Under the pieces are notes generated by a model. It was not told the origin of the DNA. It was given only the letters and a program-made list of their open reading frames with translations, and did no database searches. From the NCBI RefSeq assembly GCF_013409205.1, contig NZ_JACCAE010000001.1, positions 558,001-622,000 on the forward strand: DNA of 64,000 bases, in the 5' to 3' direction. Made by a program: the position numbers and the translations under genes. Each line of letters starts with the position of its first letter. The stretch's first letter is position 1. Source of the stretch: Janibacter cremeus (GTDB lineage Bacteria > Actinomycetota > Actinomycetes > Actinomycetales > Dermatophilaceae). Positions 26,770 to 36,002 of the stretch are shown in pieces.

Positions 26770-28896
26770 GTGACCCGCTCCGAGTCTGCACCCAGCTACC
26801 CCTTCACCGCCCTCGTCGGCGCGCAGGAGCTGACCACCGCACTGGTGCTCAGCGCGATCGCCCCGGAGATCGGCGGTGTCCTCGTCCGGGGAGAGAAGGG
26901 CACGGCCAAGTCCACCGCCGTGCGCGCACTCGCCTCCGTCCTGCCCGAGCAGCAGGTGGCACAGGGCTGCCGGTTCGGGTGCGACCCCGAACGCTCCGAG
27001 GACTGCCCCGACGAGCCGCACTCCGGCCCGGCGACCACCCGACCGGCCCGTCTGGTCGAGCTGCCGGTCGGCGCCACCGAGGACCGCGTCGTCGGCTCCC
27101 TCGACCTGCGCCGTGCCCTCGGCGAGGGTGAGGCCGCCTACCAGCCGGGGCTGCTCGCCGACGCCCACCGCGGGATCCTCTACGTCGACGAGGTCAACCT
27201 GCTGCACGACCACCTGGTCGACGTGCTCCTGGACGCAGCGGCCATGGGGCGCAACACCGTCGAGCGCGACGGTGTCTCCATCTCGCACCCGGCCAGGGTC
27301 ACGCTCGTCGGGACGATGAACCCCGAGGAGGGCGAGCTGCGTCCGCAGCTGCTCGACCGGTTCGGCCTGACCGTGCACATCGCCGCCAGCCGTGACCCGC
27401 ACGAACGGGCCGAGGTCGTGCGTCGGCGGCTCGACTCGGACGCCGACCCCGCAGGATTCGCGGCGCGGTTCGCCGAGTCCGAGGCCGAGCTGACCCAGCG
27501 GCTCGCCGACGCCCGCGAGGCCGTGCGCCACGTCCGCCTCGACGAACGCACGCTGCGCACCATCGCCCGGGTGTGCGCCGGCTTCGACGTCGACGGGATG
27601 CGTGCCGACATCGTCACCGCCCGCACCGCCGCCGCCCACGCGGCCTGGCAGGGCCGCGACCACGTCACCCGCGCGGACATCCGCGCCGCCGCGCTGCTGT
27701 CGCTGCCGCACCGCCGGCGCCGGGCTCCCTTCGACGCACCGGGGCTGGACGAGGACCTCCTCGACGCGCTCCTGGACGACGAGCCGGAGGACGACCCGCC
27801 CGGCGGCGGGGACTCCCCCGGCGACGAAGGGGGCGGTGGGCCCGAGCAGGAGACGCCGCCGCAGGACCAGCCGGAGCAGTCCCCCGAGGAGGACGCGCAC
27901 GAGGAGGACGGCTCGGGCAGCACGAACGGCCCGCGCCCCAAGAGCGAGGACTCGGCGGCCGAGGGCTCGACGGACCCGTCCACCCGGGCCGAGGACACCC
28001 CTTCGTCGGAGTCCGAGGACGCGCCTGAGGCCCCCTCCGGCGGCATGCCCACACCGGTGGGCACGGCCAGCGCGCAGCAGCCCTACCGTGCCCGCCGCCT
28101 CGAGCTGGCCGGCGTCGGCTCCGGGCCGTCCGGGCGCCGCTCCCCGGCCCTGACCCCTCGCGGTCGCACCGTCGGCGTCCACCCGGCCGGGATCGAACCG
28201 GCGGGCGCACCCGTGCACCTGACCGCCACCCTTCGCGCCTCCGCCGCTCGTCGCGCGGGCGGACTCGGTCCCGCCCGGGTCACCGGCACCGACCTGCGCC
28301 ATGCCGTCACCCGCGGTCGGGAGGCCAACCTGGTCCTGCTCGCGGTCGACGCGTCCGGCTCGATGGCCGCCCGCAAGCGGATGAGCGAGGTGAAGACCGC
28401 CGTCCTCTCCCTGCTCCTGGACGCCTACCAGCGACGTGACCGGGTCGGGCTGATCACCTTCCGCGGCGCGGGCGCCGAGGTCGCGCTACCGCCGACCTCG
28501 TCCGTCGACGCCGCCGCCGCACGGCTGGCCGAGATGCCGCACGGTGGCCGCACCCCCCTGGCCGAGGGACTGAGCGAGGTCGCCCGCGTCGTCGCCCGCG
28601 AGAGGGTGCGCGACCGCAACCAGCGCGCCCTCGTCGTGATCGTCACCGACGGCCGCGCAACGGCCGGCACGCACGCCCTCGCACGGGCCCAGCGCATCGC
28701 CGACGCGTGGGGCACCGCGGCGTCCGCCATGGAGACCGTCGTCGTGGACTGCGAGTCCGGCCGCTTCCGGATGGGTCTGGCCGCCGACCTCGCCGGGCGC
28801 ATGGGAGCCGAGCACATCCCCCTCGAGCAGGTCGCCGCCAGCGGCCTCGTCGAGATCGTCACCGACCGCACCAGCCCCCGAAGGAGCGCCGCCTGA
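26770..28896 (+). CDS. ChlI-ChlD fused AAA+/VWA chelatase subunit (CobN partner)
   Basis: This 708-residue protein combines an AAA+ ATPase (Walker A GEKGTAKST 41-49; Walker B with VDEVNLL near 135-145), an acidic Pro/Glu/Asp-rich linker (about 330-440) and a VWA domain with MIDAS DASGSM (527-532). It resembles magnesium-chelatase I and D subunits. No other Mg-chelatase or chlorophyll gene is present, and CobN lacks CobS/CobT here, so it most likely powers cobalt insertion. GTG at 26770 has AGGAGG 5 nt upstream. It heads an eight-gene coupled operon under a cobalamin riboswitch. Confidence 0.9.
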   Translation: MTRSESAPSYPFTALVGAQELTTALVLSAIAPEIGGVLVRGEKGTAKSTAVRALASVLPEQQVAQGCRFGCDPERSEDCPDEPHSGPATTRPARLVELPVGATEDRVVGSLDLRRALGEGEAAYQPGLLADAHRGILYVDEVNLLHDHLVDVLLDAAAMGRNTVERDGVSISHPARVTLVGTMNPEEGELRPQLLDRFGLTVHIAASRDPHERAEVVRRRLDSDADPAGFAARFAESEAELTQRLADAREAVRHVRLDERTLRTIARVCAGFDVDGMRADIVTARTAAAHAAWQGRDHVTRADIRAAALLSLPHRRRRAPFDAPGLDEDLLDALLDDEPEDDPPGGGDSPGDEGGGGPEQETPPQDQPEQSPEEDAHEEDGSGSTNGPRPKSEDSAAEGSTDPSTRAEDTPSSESEDAPEAPSGGMPTPVGTASAQQPYRARRLELAGVGSGPSGRRSPALTPRGRTVGVHPAGIEPAGAPVHLTATLRASAARRAGGLGPARVTGTDLRHAVTRGREANLVLLAVDASGSMAARKRMSEVKTAVLSLLLDAYQRRDRVGLITFRGAGAEVALPPTSSVDAAAARLAEMPHGGRTPLAEGLSEVARVVARERVRDRNQRALVVIVTDGRATAGTHALARAQRIADAWGTAASAMETVVVDCESGRFRMGLAADLAGRMGAEHIPLEQVAASGLVEIVTDRTSPRRSAA

Positions 28897-29510
28897 TGGC
28901 CCAGGGAAAGACCCCCGTCACCCCGGACGACGGGATGACCACGCGCCAGCGCCGCCACTCCCCACTCGTCGTCGTCCACGGTGGCACCGGCAAGGGCAAG
29001 TCGACCGCAGCCTTCGGGCTCGCACTGCGCGCCTGGAACCAGGGCTGGGGCATCGGCGTCTTCCAGTTCGTCAAGTCCGCGAAGTGGCGGATCGGCGAGG
29101 AGGAGGTCTACAAGACCCTGGGTCGCGTCCACGAGGAGAGCGGCCAGGGCGGCCCCGTCGAGTGGCACAAGATGGGCTCCGGCTGGTCCTGGTCGCGCAA
29201 GGCCGGCACCGAGGAGGACCACGCCGCGGACGCCCGTGAGGGGTGGGCGGAGATCAAGCGACGCCTCGCCGACGAGACCCACACGCTCTACGTGCTCGAC
29301 GAGTTCACCTACGTCCTGAAGTGGGGCTGGGTCGACATCGACGACGTCGTGACGACCCTGACCAACCGGCCCGGCTACCAGCACGTCGTCATCACCGGCC
29401 GCGACCCGCACCCGAAGCTGCTCGAGATCGCCGACGTCGCCACCGAGATGACGAAGATCAAGCACCCCTTCGACCGCGGGCAGAAGGGCCAGAAGGGCAT
29501 CGAGTGGTGA
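28896..29510 (+). CDS. cobO: Corrinoid adenosyltransferase CobO (BtuR type)
   Basis: This 204-residue ATP:co(I)rrinoid adenosyltransferase transfers 5'-deoxyadenosyl to cobalt. It has the P-loop HGGTGKGKSTAA (about 28-39) and the BtuR signatures VFQFVKSAKW, WSWSRKAGTEEDH and LDEFTYVLKWGW. ATG overlaps the chlID stop (TGATG) and AAGGAG lies upstream. Confidence 0.97.
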   Translation: MAQGKTPVTPDDGMTTRQRRHSPLVVVHGGTGKGKSTAAFGLALRAWNQGWGIGVFQFVKSAKWRIGEEEVYKTLGRVHEESGQGGPVEWHKMGSGWSWSRKAGTEEDHAADAREGWAEIKRRLADETHTLYVLDEFTYVLKWGWVDIDDVVTTLTNRPGYQHVVITGRDPHPKLLEIADVATEMTKIKHPFDRGQKGQKGIEW

Positions 29511-32125
29511 TCCCGCCGCACCCGGCGGGTATCCCCCTTCCCCGCGTGCTCGTCGCCGCCCCCGCCTCCGGGCACGGCAAGACGACGATCGCGGTGGGGA
29601 TCATGGCGGCCCTGGCCCGCCGCGGGCTGGCCGTGGCCCCGGCCAAGGTCGGTCCCGACTACATCGACCCCGGCTACCACGCGCTGGCGACCGGGCGACC
29701 CAGCCGGACCCTCGACCCGCACCTCGTGGGCGAGGGGAGGGTCGCTCCCCTCCTCGCCCGCGGCGCCACGCACCCCGATCGCGCGGACATCGCCGTCATC
29801 GAGGGCGTCATGGGCCTGCTCGACGGACGGCTGGGCACGGACGGCTTCGCCTCGAGCGCACACGTCGCGACCCTGACGCGCACCCCCGTGGTGCTCGTCG
29901 TCGACATCTCCTCGACCTCCCGGACCGTCGCGGCCACCGTGCACGGGCTCGCGACGATCGACCCGCGGCTCGAGGTGGTCGGGGTCGTGCTCAACAAGGC
30001 CGGCACCCCCCGGCACGGCGACGAGGCCAGGCGGGCCGTCGAAGCCGTCGGGGTCCCGGTGCGGGGGGTGCTCCCGCGCGATGCCGCGATGCACGTGCCC
30101 TCGCGCCACCTCGGGCTCGTCCCCGCCGCCGAACGCTCCTCTGCCGCGGCGTCCCTCGAGCACATCGCGACCGTCGCCGAGGAGCACATCGACCTCGACG
30201 CGCTGCTGTGCGCGGCCGGCACGGCACCCGATCTGGAGGAAGAGCCGTGGTCGCCCGAGCTCGTCGTCCCCTCGCAGGTCGTCGCCGGAGGAACCCGACC
30301 GGTCGTCGCCGTCGGCGGGGGACGCGCCTTCACCTTCCGCTACCCGGAGACCGTCGAGCTGCTCGAGGCGGCCGGTGCGCACGTGGTGGACTTCGACCCC
30401 GCGCGGGACGAGTCGCTGCCCGAGGGGACGTGCGGGCTCTACCTCGGCGGTGGGTTCCCCGAGGTCCACGCCCGGTCGCTGGCGACGAACCACCCTCTCG
30501 TGGAACAGATCCGCTCCGCGGTCGCCGCGGGGATGCCGACCGTCGCCGAGTGCGCCGGGATGCTCTACCTGGGCCAAGCTCTCGACGGCCACCCGATGGT
30601 CGGCGCGGTGCCCACGCGTGCCGCGATGGGCCGACGGCTCACCCTCGGCTACCGCGAGGCCGTCTCGGTGACCGACTCGGTGCTCGGGCCGGCCGGCACG
30701 CGCGTCACCGGGCACGAGTTCCACCGCACGCAGGCCACCCCCGGTGCGGGGACGAGCGCTGCCTGGTCACTCGACGGGCGCGAGGAGGGCTTCGCCCTCG
30801 ACCCCGCGGGTACCGGCAGCGCCACCCTCGTCGCGTCGTACCTGCACACTCACTGGGCCGGCTCCCCCGACCTCGCGGCCTCCTTCGTCGCCGCTGCGCA
30901 GGACTGGAACGCAAGGAGGGGTGGCGCTGAGAGCGCTTCCCACGAACGCGGATCGGGCGGGATGCATCTGGCAGGACGTCGTGGCGCGGGAGGGAGTGCC
31001 CCGACTCAGGGGCTGAGCTTGCGAAGCCCCAAGGGGCGCCCCTGCCGGTCCACGACGTCCGGGCCACCAGCGGAACCCCCGCCCCACAGCGACCCGCTGC
31101 GTCACCACGGCGACGTCGAGCTCGCGGACGACCTCATCGACCTCGCGGTCAATGTCCGGCTCACCCAACCACCGGCGTGGCTGGCCTCGGCCCTGGCCGA
31201 CGAGCTGGCCTCGGTCGCGACCTACCCGGACGCCACCCGCGCCCGCGACGCGATCGCTGCCCGACACGGCCTGGCCCGCGAACAGGTGCTCCCCACCAGT
31301 GGCGGCGCCGAGGCCTTCACCCTGCTCGCCCGGGCGATGGCGCCCCGCGACGCCGTCGTCGTGCACCCGCAGTTCACCGAGCCCGAGGCAGCGCTCGTGG
31401 CTGCCGGGCACGACGTGCGCCGGGTGCTGCTGCGCGGTGAGGACGACTTCACCCTCACCGACGCCGCCGTCGAGGAGATCGGGGACGCGGACCTCGTCGT
31501 CATCGGCAACCCGACCAACCCGACCGGCGCCCTCCACCCGGCCGATGCCCTTCGCTCCCTCGTGCGGGCAGGGCGGGTGCTCCTCGTCGACGAAGCCTTC
31601 ATGGACGCCGTGCCCGGCGAGGTCGAGTCGCTCCTGCCCGGTGACCTCGCCGGTGTCATCGTCGTGCGCTCGTTGACCAAGACGTGGGCCGTCGCCGGCA
31701 TCCGGGCCGGGTACGTCGCCGGCGACCGCGACCTCGTCGCGGCCCTGGCCACCCAGCAGCCGCACTGGTCGGTCGGGTCGCTCGCGCTGCGCGTGATGAC
31801 CGAGACGGTCGCCCCGCACGCCCTGGGCGAGGCCGCCCGCGCCGCCGACGAGCTGGCCCGCTGGCGCGCCCACCTGACCGCCGGGTTGGCCGGCCTCGAC
31901 GTCCCGACGAGCGGGACGCACGCCCCCTTCGTCCTCGCCCGGGTCGGTCCGGGAGTCCGCGAAGAGCTACGCGCTGCCGGCTGGGCGGTGCGCAGGGGGG
32001 ATACTTTCCCCGGGTTGGACCCTTCGTGGGTACGGATCGCCGTCCGTGACCCGCACACCATCGACGGCCTGCTGCGTGAGCTGGGTCGGATCCTGCCACG
32101 ACGAGAACGCACGAGGTCAGCATGA
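29507..32125 (+). CDS. CobB-CobC fusion: a,c-diamide synthase / threonine-phosphate decarboxylase-like
   Basis: This 872-residue fusion links two steps of the pathway. Residues 1 to about 465 are hydrogenobyrinic acid a,c-diamide synthase: P-loop ASGHGKTT (20-27), glutaminase Cys349 in AECAGMLYLG, and HEFHRT. Residues about 526-872 are a PLP enzyme of the CobC/CobD (threonine-phosphate decarboxylase) type with Schiff-base Lys725 in SLTKTW and NPTNPTG; this part supplies aminopropanol phosphate. The linker (about 466-525) is Gly/Arg/Ser-rich and encoded by an inverted-repeat segment. The start is GTG overlapping the cobO stop; the end overlaps cobA. Confidence 0.93.
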   Translation: MIPPHPAGIPLPRVLVAAPASGHGKTTIAVGIMAALARRGLAVAPAKVGPDYIDPGYHALATGRPSRTLDPHLVGEGRVAPLLARGATHPDRADIAVIEGVMGLLDGRLGTDGFASSAHVATLTRTPVVLVVDISSTSRTVAATVHGLATIDPRLEVVGVVLNKAGTPRHGDEARRAVEAVGVPVRGVLPRDAAMHVPSRHLGLVPAAERSSAAASLEHIATVAEEHIDLDALLCAAGTAPDLEEEPWSPELVVPSQVVAGGTRPVVAVGGGRAFTFRYPETVELLEAAGAHVVDFDPARDESLPEGTCGLYLGGGFPEVHARSLATNHPLVEQIRSAVAAGMPTVAECAGMLYLGQALDGHPMVGAVPTRAAMGRRLTLGYREAVSVTDSVLGPAGTRVTGHEFHRTQATPGAGTSAAWSLDGREEGFALDPAGTGSATLVASYLHTHWAGSPDLAASFVAAAQDWNARRGGAESASHERGSGGMHLAGRRGAGGSAPTQGLSLRSPKGRPCRSTTSGPPAEPPPHSDPLRHHGDVELADDLIDLAVNVRLTQPPAWLASALADELASVATYPDATRARDAIAARHGLAREQVLPTSGGAEAFTLLARAMAPRDAVVVHPQFTEPEAALVAAGHDVRRVLLRGEDDFTLTDAAVEEIGDADLVVIGNPTNPTGALHPADALRSLVRAGRVLLVDEAFMDAVPGEVESLLPGDLAGVIVVRSLTKTWAVAGIRAGYVAGDRDLVAALATQQPHWSVGSLALRVMTETVAPHALGEAARAADELARWRAHLTAGLAGLDVPTSGTHAPFVLARVGPGVREELRAAGWAVRRGDTFPGLDPSWVRIAVRDPHTIDGLLRELGRILPRRERTRSA
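30974..31060. repeat. Inverted-repeat segment forming the CobB-CobC linker
   Basis: GGACGTCGTGG (30974-30984) and CCACGACGTCC (31050-31060) are perfect 11-base inverted arms. Inside are GGGGCT/AGCCCC arms and the palindrome GGGGCGCCCC. The segment looks like intergenic structured DNA that is now translated in frame. Confidence 0.65.
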
Positions 32126-32904
32126 GCACTCCCACCCCCGAGCCGACCGGACGGGTCCTCCTCGTCGGTGGCGGACCCGGCGACCCCCGCATGCTCACCC
32201 TCGCCGGCCGGGACGCGCTGACCGCGGCGGACGTCGTCGTCACCGACCGGCTCGCGCCGCTGGCGGCCATCGCCGAGCACGCCCCGCACGCCGAGGTCGT
32301 CCACGTCGGCAAGATCCCGCGCGGCGAGTTCACCCCGCAGGAACGCATCCACGAGATCCTCCTGACGCACGCCCGCGCGGGGAGGACCGTGGTGCGCCTG
32401 AAGGGTGGCGACGGCTACCTCTTCGGCCGCGGCGGCGAGGAGTGGCAGGTCTGCACGCAGGCCGGCATCCCCGTCGAGGTGGTCCCGGGTGTCTCCTCGG
32501 CCTTCGCCGTCCCCGCCCTCGCCGGTATCCCGGTCACCCACCGCGGCCTGTCCCAGGGCGTGGCCGTCGTCTCCGGTCACGTCGCCCCCCAGGACCCCCG
32601 CAGCGAGGTCGACTGGCAGGCGCTGGCCACCTCCGGCCTGACGATCGTCGTCCTGATGGGCGTGGCCACCCTCGGCCCGATCGCGCAGACCCTCATCGAC
32701 GCCGGCCTCGACCCGGCCACCCCCGCCGCGTCCATCGCCGACGGCGCGAGTCCGCAGCAGCGGGTCGTGCGTGCTCCCCTGTCCTCGATCGCCACCACGG
32801 CCGACGAAGGGGGCATCGCCCCGCCCGCGATCACCGTCATCGGGGACGTCGTGGCCGCCTTGGAGGGCATGCCGCACGTGCCGGGCACGGAGGACGTCGG
32901 GTGA
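32122..32904 (+). CDS. cobA: Uroporphyrinogen-III C-methyltransferase CobA (SUMT)
   Basis: This 260-residue SUMT makes precorrin-2, the entry to corrin synthesis. It has VLLVGGGPGDPRMLTLAG, VVTDRLAPL, RLKGGDGYLFGRGGEE and VPGVSSAFAVPALAGIPVTHR, all diagnostic. No CysG-type oxidase/chelatase domain is attached, so it is dedicated to methylation. ATGA overlap with cobBC. Confidence 0.97.
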   Translation: MSTPTPEPTGRVLLVGGGPGDPRMLTLAGRDALTAADVVVTDRLAPLAAIAEHAPHAEVVHVGKIPRGEFTPQERIHEILLTHARAGRTVVRLKGGDGYLFGRGGEEWQVCTQAGIPVEVVPGVSSAFAVPALAGIPVTHRGLSQGVAVVSGHVAPQDPRSEVDWQALATSGLTIVVLMGVATLGPIAQTLIDAGLDPATPAASIADGASPQQRVVRAPLSSIATTADEGGIAPPAITVIGDVVAALEGMPHVPGTEDVG

Positions 32905-33698
32905 GCACCCTCGGCGACGGGCTGCGGTTGGCGGTCGGGACCTTCACACGGATCCCGAGCGGCAGCGTCACCCTTGATGACCGCACGGCACGCACGGCGC
33001 TGCTGCTCGCACCGGTCGCGGTGCTACCGCTCGCCCTCGTCGCCGGGGTGATCGCCGCGGGTGTCGAGGTGGGGCTGCCTCCCTTCGTCGCGGCCGGGCT
33101 GGTGCTCCTCGTCCTCGCGTACGGCTCCCGGGCGATGCACCTCGACGGGCTCGCCGACGTCGTCGACGCGTTCGGCGCCGGATGGGACCGCGATCGCGCC
33201 CTGACGGTGATGCGCCGTGGCGACATCGGGCCGATGGGTGCCGCCGCCCTCGTGCTCACACTCCTGCTCCAGGCCGGCGCGATCACCGACCTCCTGGGCG
33301 CCGGGTGGCGTGGAGCCGTCGTCGTGGCGGCCGCGGTGCTGCTCTCCCGGTCGGTGTGCGCCCGGCTGTGCGCAACGGATGCGACGCCGGCGGCCGGCTC
33401 GCGGATGGCCGCGGCCTTCGTCGGCACGGTGCCGGTACTGGCCGCCGGAGCTCTCGCACTGGTCATGGCCGGGGTCCTCGCCCTGACGGCTCTCCCCCAG
33501 CTCTCCCTCCTCGAGGGCAGGGACCTGCTGCGCGGCGCCCTCATGGTCCTCCTCGCGCTCGTCCTCGCTCTGCTGGCCCCGACCCTGCTGCGCGACAAGG
33601 CCGTCGCCGTCCTCGGCGGGGTCAACGGCGACGTGCTCGGGGCCGCGGTCGAGATCACCTTGACCACCGTCCTGGTCGTCCTCACGCTGGCGTGGTGA
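32901..33698 (+). CDS. cobV: Cobalamin synthase (adenosylcobinamide-GDP ribazoletransferase)
   Basis: This 265-residue integral membrane enzyme joins adenosylcobinamide-GDP to alpha-ribazole (phosphate). It shows the family motifs RAMHLDGLADVVDAFGAGWDRDRAL and MRRGDIGPMG, with five to seven hydrophobic spans. GTG at 32901 overlaps the cobA stop. It is called CobV in the aerobic nomenclature and CobS in Salmonella. The C-terminal GGVNGDVLGAA is also typical. Confidence 0.95.
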   Translation: MSTLGDGLRLAVGTFTRIPSGSVTLDDRTARTALLLAPVAVLPLALVAGVIAAGVEVGLPPFVAAGLVLLVLAYGSRAMHLDGLADVVDAFGAGWDRDRALTVMRRGDIGPMGAAALVLTLLLQAGAITDLLGAGWRGAVVVAAAVLLSRSVCARLCATDATPAAGSRMAAAFVGTVPVLAAGALALVMAGVLALTALPQLSLLEGRDLLRGALMVLLALVLALLAPTLLRDKAVAVLGGVNGDVLGAAVEITLTTVLVVLTLAW

Positions 33699-34276
33699 GC
33701 ATGCGCGTCCTCGTCACCGGTGGTGTCCGCTCCGGCAAGTCCCGGCACGCGGAGTCGCTGCTGCTGCCCCCACACCTGCCGATCGACGCCCCGGTGACCT
33801 ACCTGGCCACCGGGCCCCGGCTCGACGACGCCGACTGGGCGGCCCGCGTCGCCCTGCACCGGAGCCGACGGCCCGCGTCGTGGTCGACGGTCGAGACCAC
33901 CGACGCCGCTGCGGCACTCACCGCCGCCACCGGCCCGGTCCTCCTGGACTGCCTCGGCACGTGGTTGACCGCACAGCTCGACGAGCTCGGGGCATGGGAG
34001 TCGCCGGAGTCCCGGTGGGGGCACCAGGTCGACGAGCGCATGGCCGCGCTCGACTCCGCCTGGCGCGCATCACCGCACGTCGTCGCCGTGACGAACGAGG
34101 TCGGCTGGGGCGTGGTCCCCGAGCACCGTTCCGGGCGGATCTTCGCCGACCGGCTAGGGCTGCTGGGCCAACGCCTGGCCGCGAGCGCCGACCGGGTCCT
34201 CCTCGTCGTCGCCGGTCAGGTGCTCACCGTCAAGGACACGGCCGAGGACCCCGACCCACCCAGGGGCGGGGCGTGA
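33695..34276 (+). CDS. cobU: Adenosylcobinamide kinase / GTP:cobinamide-P guanylyltransferase
   Basis: This 193-residue bifunctional enzyme (CobP in aerobic nomenclature) phosphorylates and guanylylates adenosylcobinamide. It has the P-loop LVTGGVRSGKSRHAE, the LLDCLGTWL segment and VTNEVGWGVVPEHRSGR, all conserved in the family. The gene begins either at GTG 33695 (GTGA overlap with cobV, the operon's habit) or at ATG 33701, two codons later. Confidence 0.94.
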   Translation: MSMRVLVTGGVRSGKSRHAESLLLPPHLPIDAPVTYLATGPRLDDADWAARVALHRSRRPASWSTVETTDAAAALTAATGPVLLDCLGTWLTAQLDELGAWESPESRWGHQVDERMAALDSAWRASPHVVAVTNEVGWGVVPEHRSGRIFADRLGLLGQRLAASADRVLLVVAGQVLTVKDTAEDPDPPRGGA

Positions 34277-35205
34277 GGCTCCCGACGCCCCCACCCGTGG
34301 TGGTGGGCCTGGTCGCGGGATGGGCGGCCGACCACCTCCTCGGCGACCCGCGTCGCGGGCATCCCGTGGCGCTCTTCGGCACGTGGGCCGGCTGGGTCGA
34401 GGAGCGCAGGTACACCGACTCCAGGGCCGCTGGGGTCGTCACCGAGGCGATCGTGCTCGCGCCGGTGCTGGTCCTGGGCCTCGTCGCCTCCCGCCTGCCT
34501 GCTGCGGCCGGGGCCGGGGCGACCGCCACCCTGACCTGGGCCGCTCTCGGCGGCACCAGCCTGGGTCGCGAGGGCACCGCGGTGCACGACCTCCTCGCCG
34601 CGGGCGACCTGCCGGCGGCGCGGGCCCGGGTGGGCAACCTCGTCGGCCGGGCCACGGGCGATCTGTCCACGGACGACGTCGCCCGCGCGGCCGTCGAGTC
34701 GATCGCGGAGAACTCCTCGGATGCCGTCGTCGGCACCCTCGTGTGGGGCGCACTCCTCGGACCGCCCGGGGTGGTGCTGCACCGCGCGGTCAACACCCTG
34801 GACGCGATGCACGGGCACCGCACGCAGCGCTACGCGAGATTCGGGTGGTCCGCGGCCCGCCTCGACGACGTCCTCGGCTGGGTGCCCGCGCGGGTGACCG
34901 TCCTCGCGACCGCCGCGGCGACCCCCCTTCGCGCCGGCGTGGTCGTGCGCACCGCAGTCCGGGACGGCCACGCCCACCCCAGCCCCAATGCCGGCCCGGT
35001 CGAGGCCGGCTTCGCTGCCGCTCTCGACCTGCGTCTGGGCGGACGCACCGTCTACACCAGCGGGGTCGAGGAGCGTCCGATGCTCGGGCGCGGCCGTGCG
35101 GTCGCCGTCGCGGACCTCCCGCGGGCGGTCGCCCTGGCCCGGCGGGTCGGCGCCATCACGCTCGCGGCAGCCGTCGTCCTGAGGGTCGCCGTGGGCGCCC
35201 GCTGA
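34273..35205 (+). CDS. cobD: Adenosylcobinamide-phosphate synthase (CobD/CbiB)
   Basis: This 310-residue membrane protein attaches aminopropanol (phosphate) to adenosylcobyric acid. Motifs include ADHLLGDPRRGHPVALFG, ESIAENSSDAVVGTLVWG and RAVNTLDAMHGHRTQRYARFGWSAARLDDVL. GTG at 34273 overlaps the cobU stop. Its 3' end runs 50 bp into the convergent cobK gene. It is the last gene of the riboswitch-controlled operon. Confidence 0.95.
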   Translation: MRLPTPPPVVVGLVAGWAADHLLGDPRRGHPVALFGTWAGWVEERRYTDSRAAGVVTEAIVLAPVLVLGLVASRLPAAAGAGATATLTWAALGGTSLGREGTAVHDLLAAGDLPAARARVGNLVGRATGDLSTDDVARAAVESIAENSSDAVVGTLVWGALLGPPGVVLHRAVNTLDAMHGHRTQRYARFGWSAARLDDVLGWVPARVTVLATAAATPLRAGVVVRTAVRDGHAHPSPNAGPVEAGFAAALDLRLGGRTVYTSGVEERPMLGRGRAVAVADLPRAVALARRVGAITLAAAVVLRVAVGAR

Positions 35206-35944
35206 GCACCTGATCGACCCAGTCGGCGGCGGCACCGGCATCGCTGACCTGCTCGACGCCGTCGGCGCGCGCGGGCCGGGCAACGACGACGACCGGGATC
35301 CCCAGGGTCGCGGCGGCGGTGAGCTTGGCGGCGGTGAAGCTGCCACCGGAGTCCTTCGTCAGCAGCACGTCGACACCGTGCTCACGCATCAGCGTCTCCT
35401 CACCGGCCACGTCGAAGGGGCCGCGCGAGCGCAGCACCGTCCACGGCTGCGGCAGGGGGTCCTCGTGCGGCTCGACGAGCCGCACGAGGACGTCCCGGTC
35501 GGCCCAGGCCCCGACGTGGTGGTGCAGGGTCTGCCGACCCGTCGTGACGAAGGGGGCCCTGCCCAGGGCGTCCGCCGCCTCACGGGCGGCGACATGGCCC
35601 TCCACCCACGTCCAGCGGGCGGCATCGGGGTGGTCCGTCCAGCCGGGGCGGGCCAGACGCAGCAGCGGCACGTCGACCTGCGCGCAGGCCTGCGCAGCAT
35701 GGGAGCCCATCGTCTGCGCGAAGGGGTGCGTCGCATCGACGACGGCGCTCACGTCGTGCTCGGTGATCCACTCGACGAGCCCGTCCACTCCCCCGAAGCC
35801 GCCGATGCGCACCGGCCCGACCGGCAGTCGTGGTTTCGACACCCGGCCGGCGAGCGATGAGGTGAGGGTGACTCCCTTCGCCGCCAACTGCGCAGCGAGG
35901 TCACGGGCCTCGGCGGTCCCACCGAGGACGAGGACGTGGGTCAT
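35156..35944 (-). CDS. cobK: Precorrin-6A reductase CobK
   Basis: This 262-residue NADPH-dependent reductase reduces the macrocycle after CobF. It opens HVLVLGGTAEARDLA and contains VVDATHPFAQTMG, FVTTGRQ and LLTKDSGGSFTAAKL, all CobK/CbiJ signatures. It is transcribed against the main cob operon; its last 50 bp overlap the end of cobD. No riboswitch was seen upstream. Confidence 0.95.
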   Translation of the reverse strand: MTHVLVLGGTAEARDLAAQLAAKGVTLTSSLAGRVSKPRLPVGPVRIGGFGGVDGLVEWITEHDVSAVVDATHPFAQTMGSHAAQACAQVDVPLLRLARPGWTDHPDAARWTWVEGHVAAREAADALGRAPFVTTGRQTLHHHVGAWADRDVLVRLVEPHEDPLPQPWTVLRSRGPFDVAGEETLMREHGVDVLLTKDSGGSFTAAKLTAAATLGIPVVVVARPARADGVEQVSDAGAAADWVDQVLSGRPRRPSGRRLPRA

Positions 35945-35989
35945 GCGTCCAGACTGTCACGGCGATGACGAGCGGCGAGGGTGACCCCG

Positions 35990-36002
35990 TACGGTCTGCG
36001 AC
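35990..36002 (+). promoter_or_regulatory. Leaderless promoter of the M50-like gene
   Basis: TACGGT (35990-35995) lies 7 nt before GTG 36003 and no Shine-Dalgarno sequence is present. The 58-bp region is shared with the divergent cobK start. Confidence 0.5.

Noticed and set aside
26770..28896. Chlorophyll or bacteriochlorophyll synthesis from the ChlI/ChlD similarity
   Set aside because: No BchH or other pigment gene is present and CobN is; the protein sits inside a cobalamin operon behind a cobalamin riboswitch.
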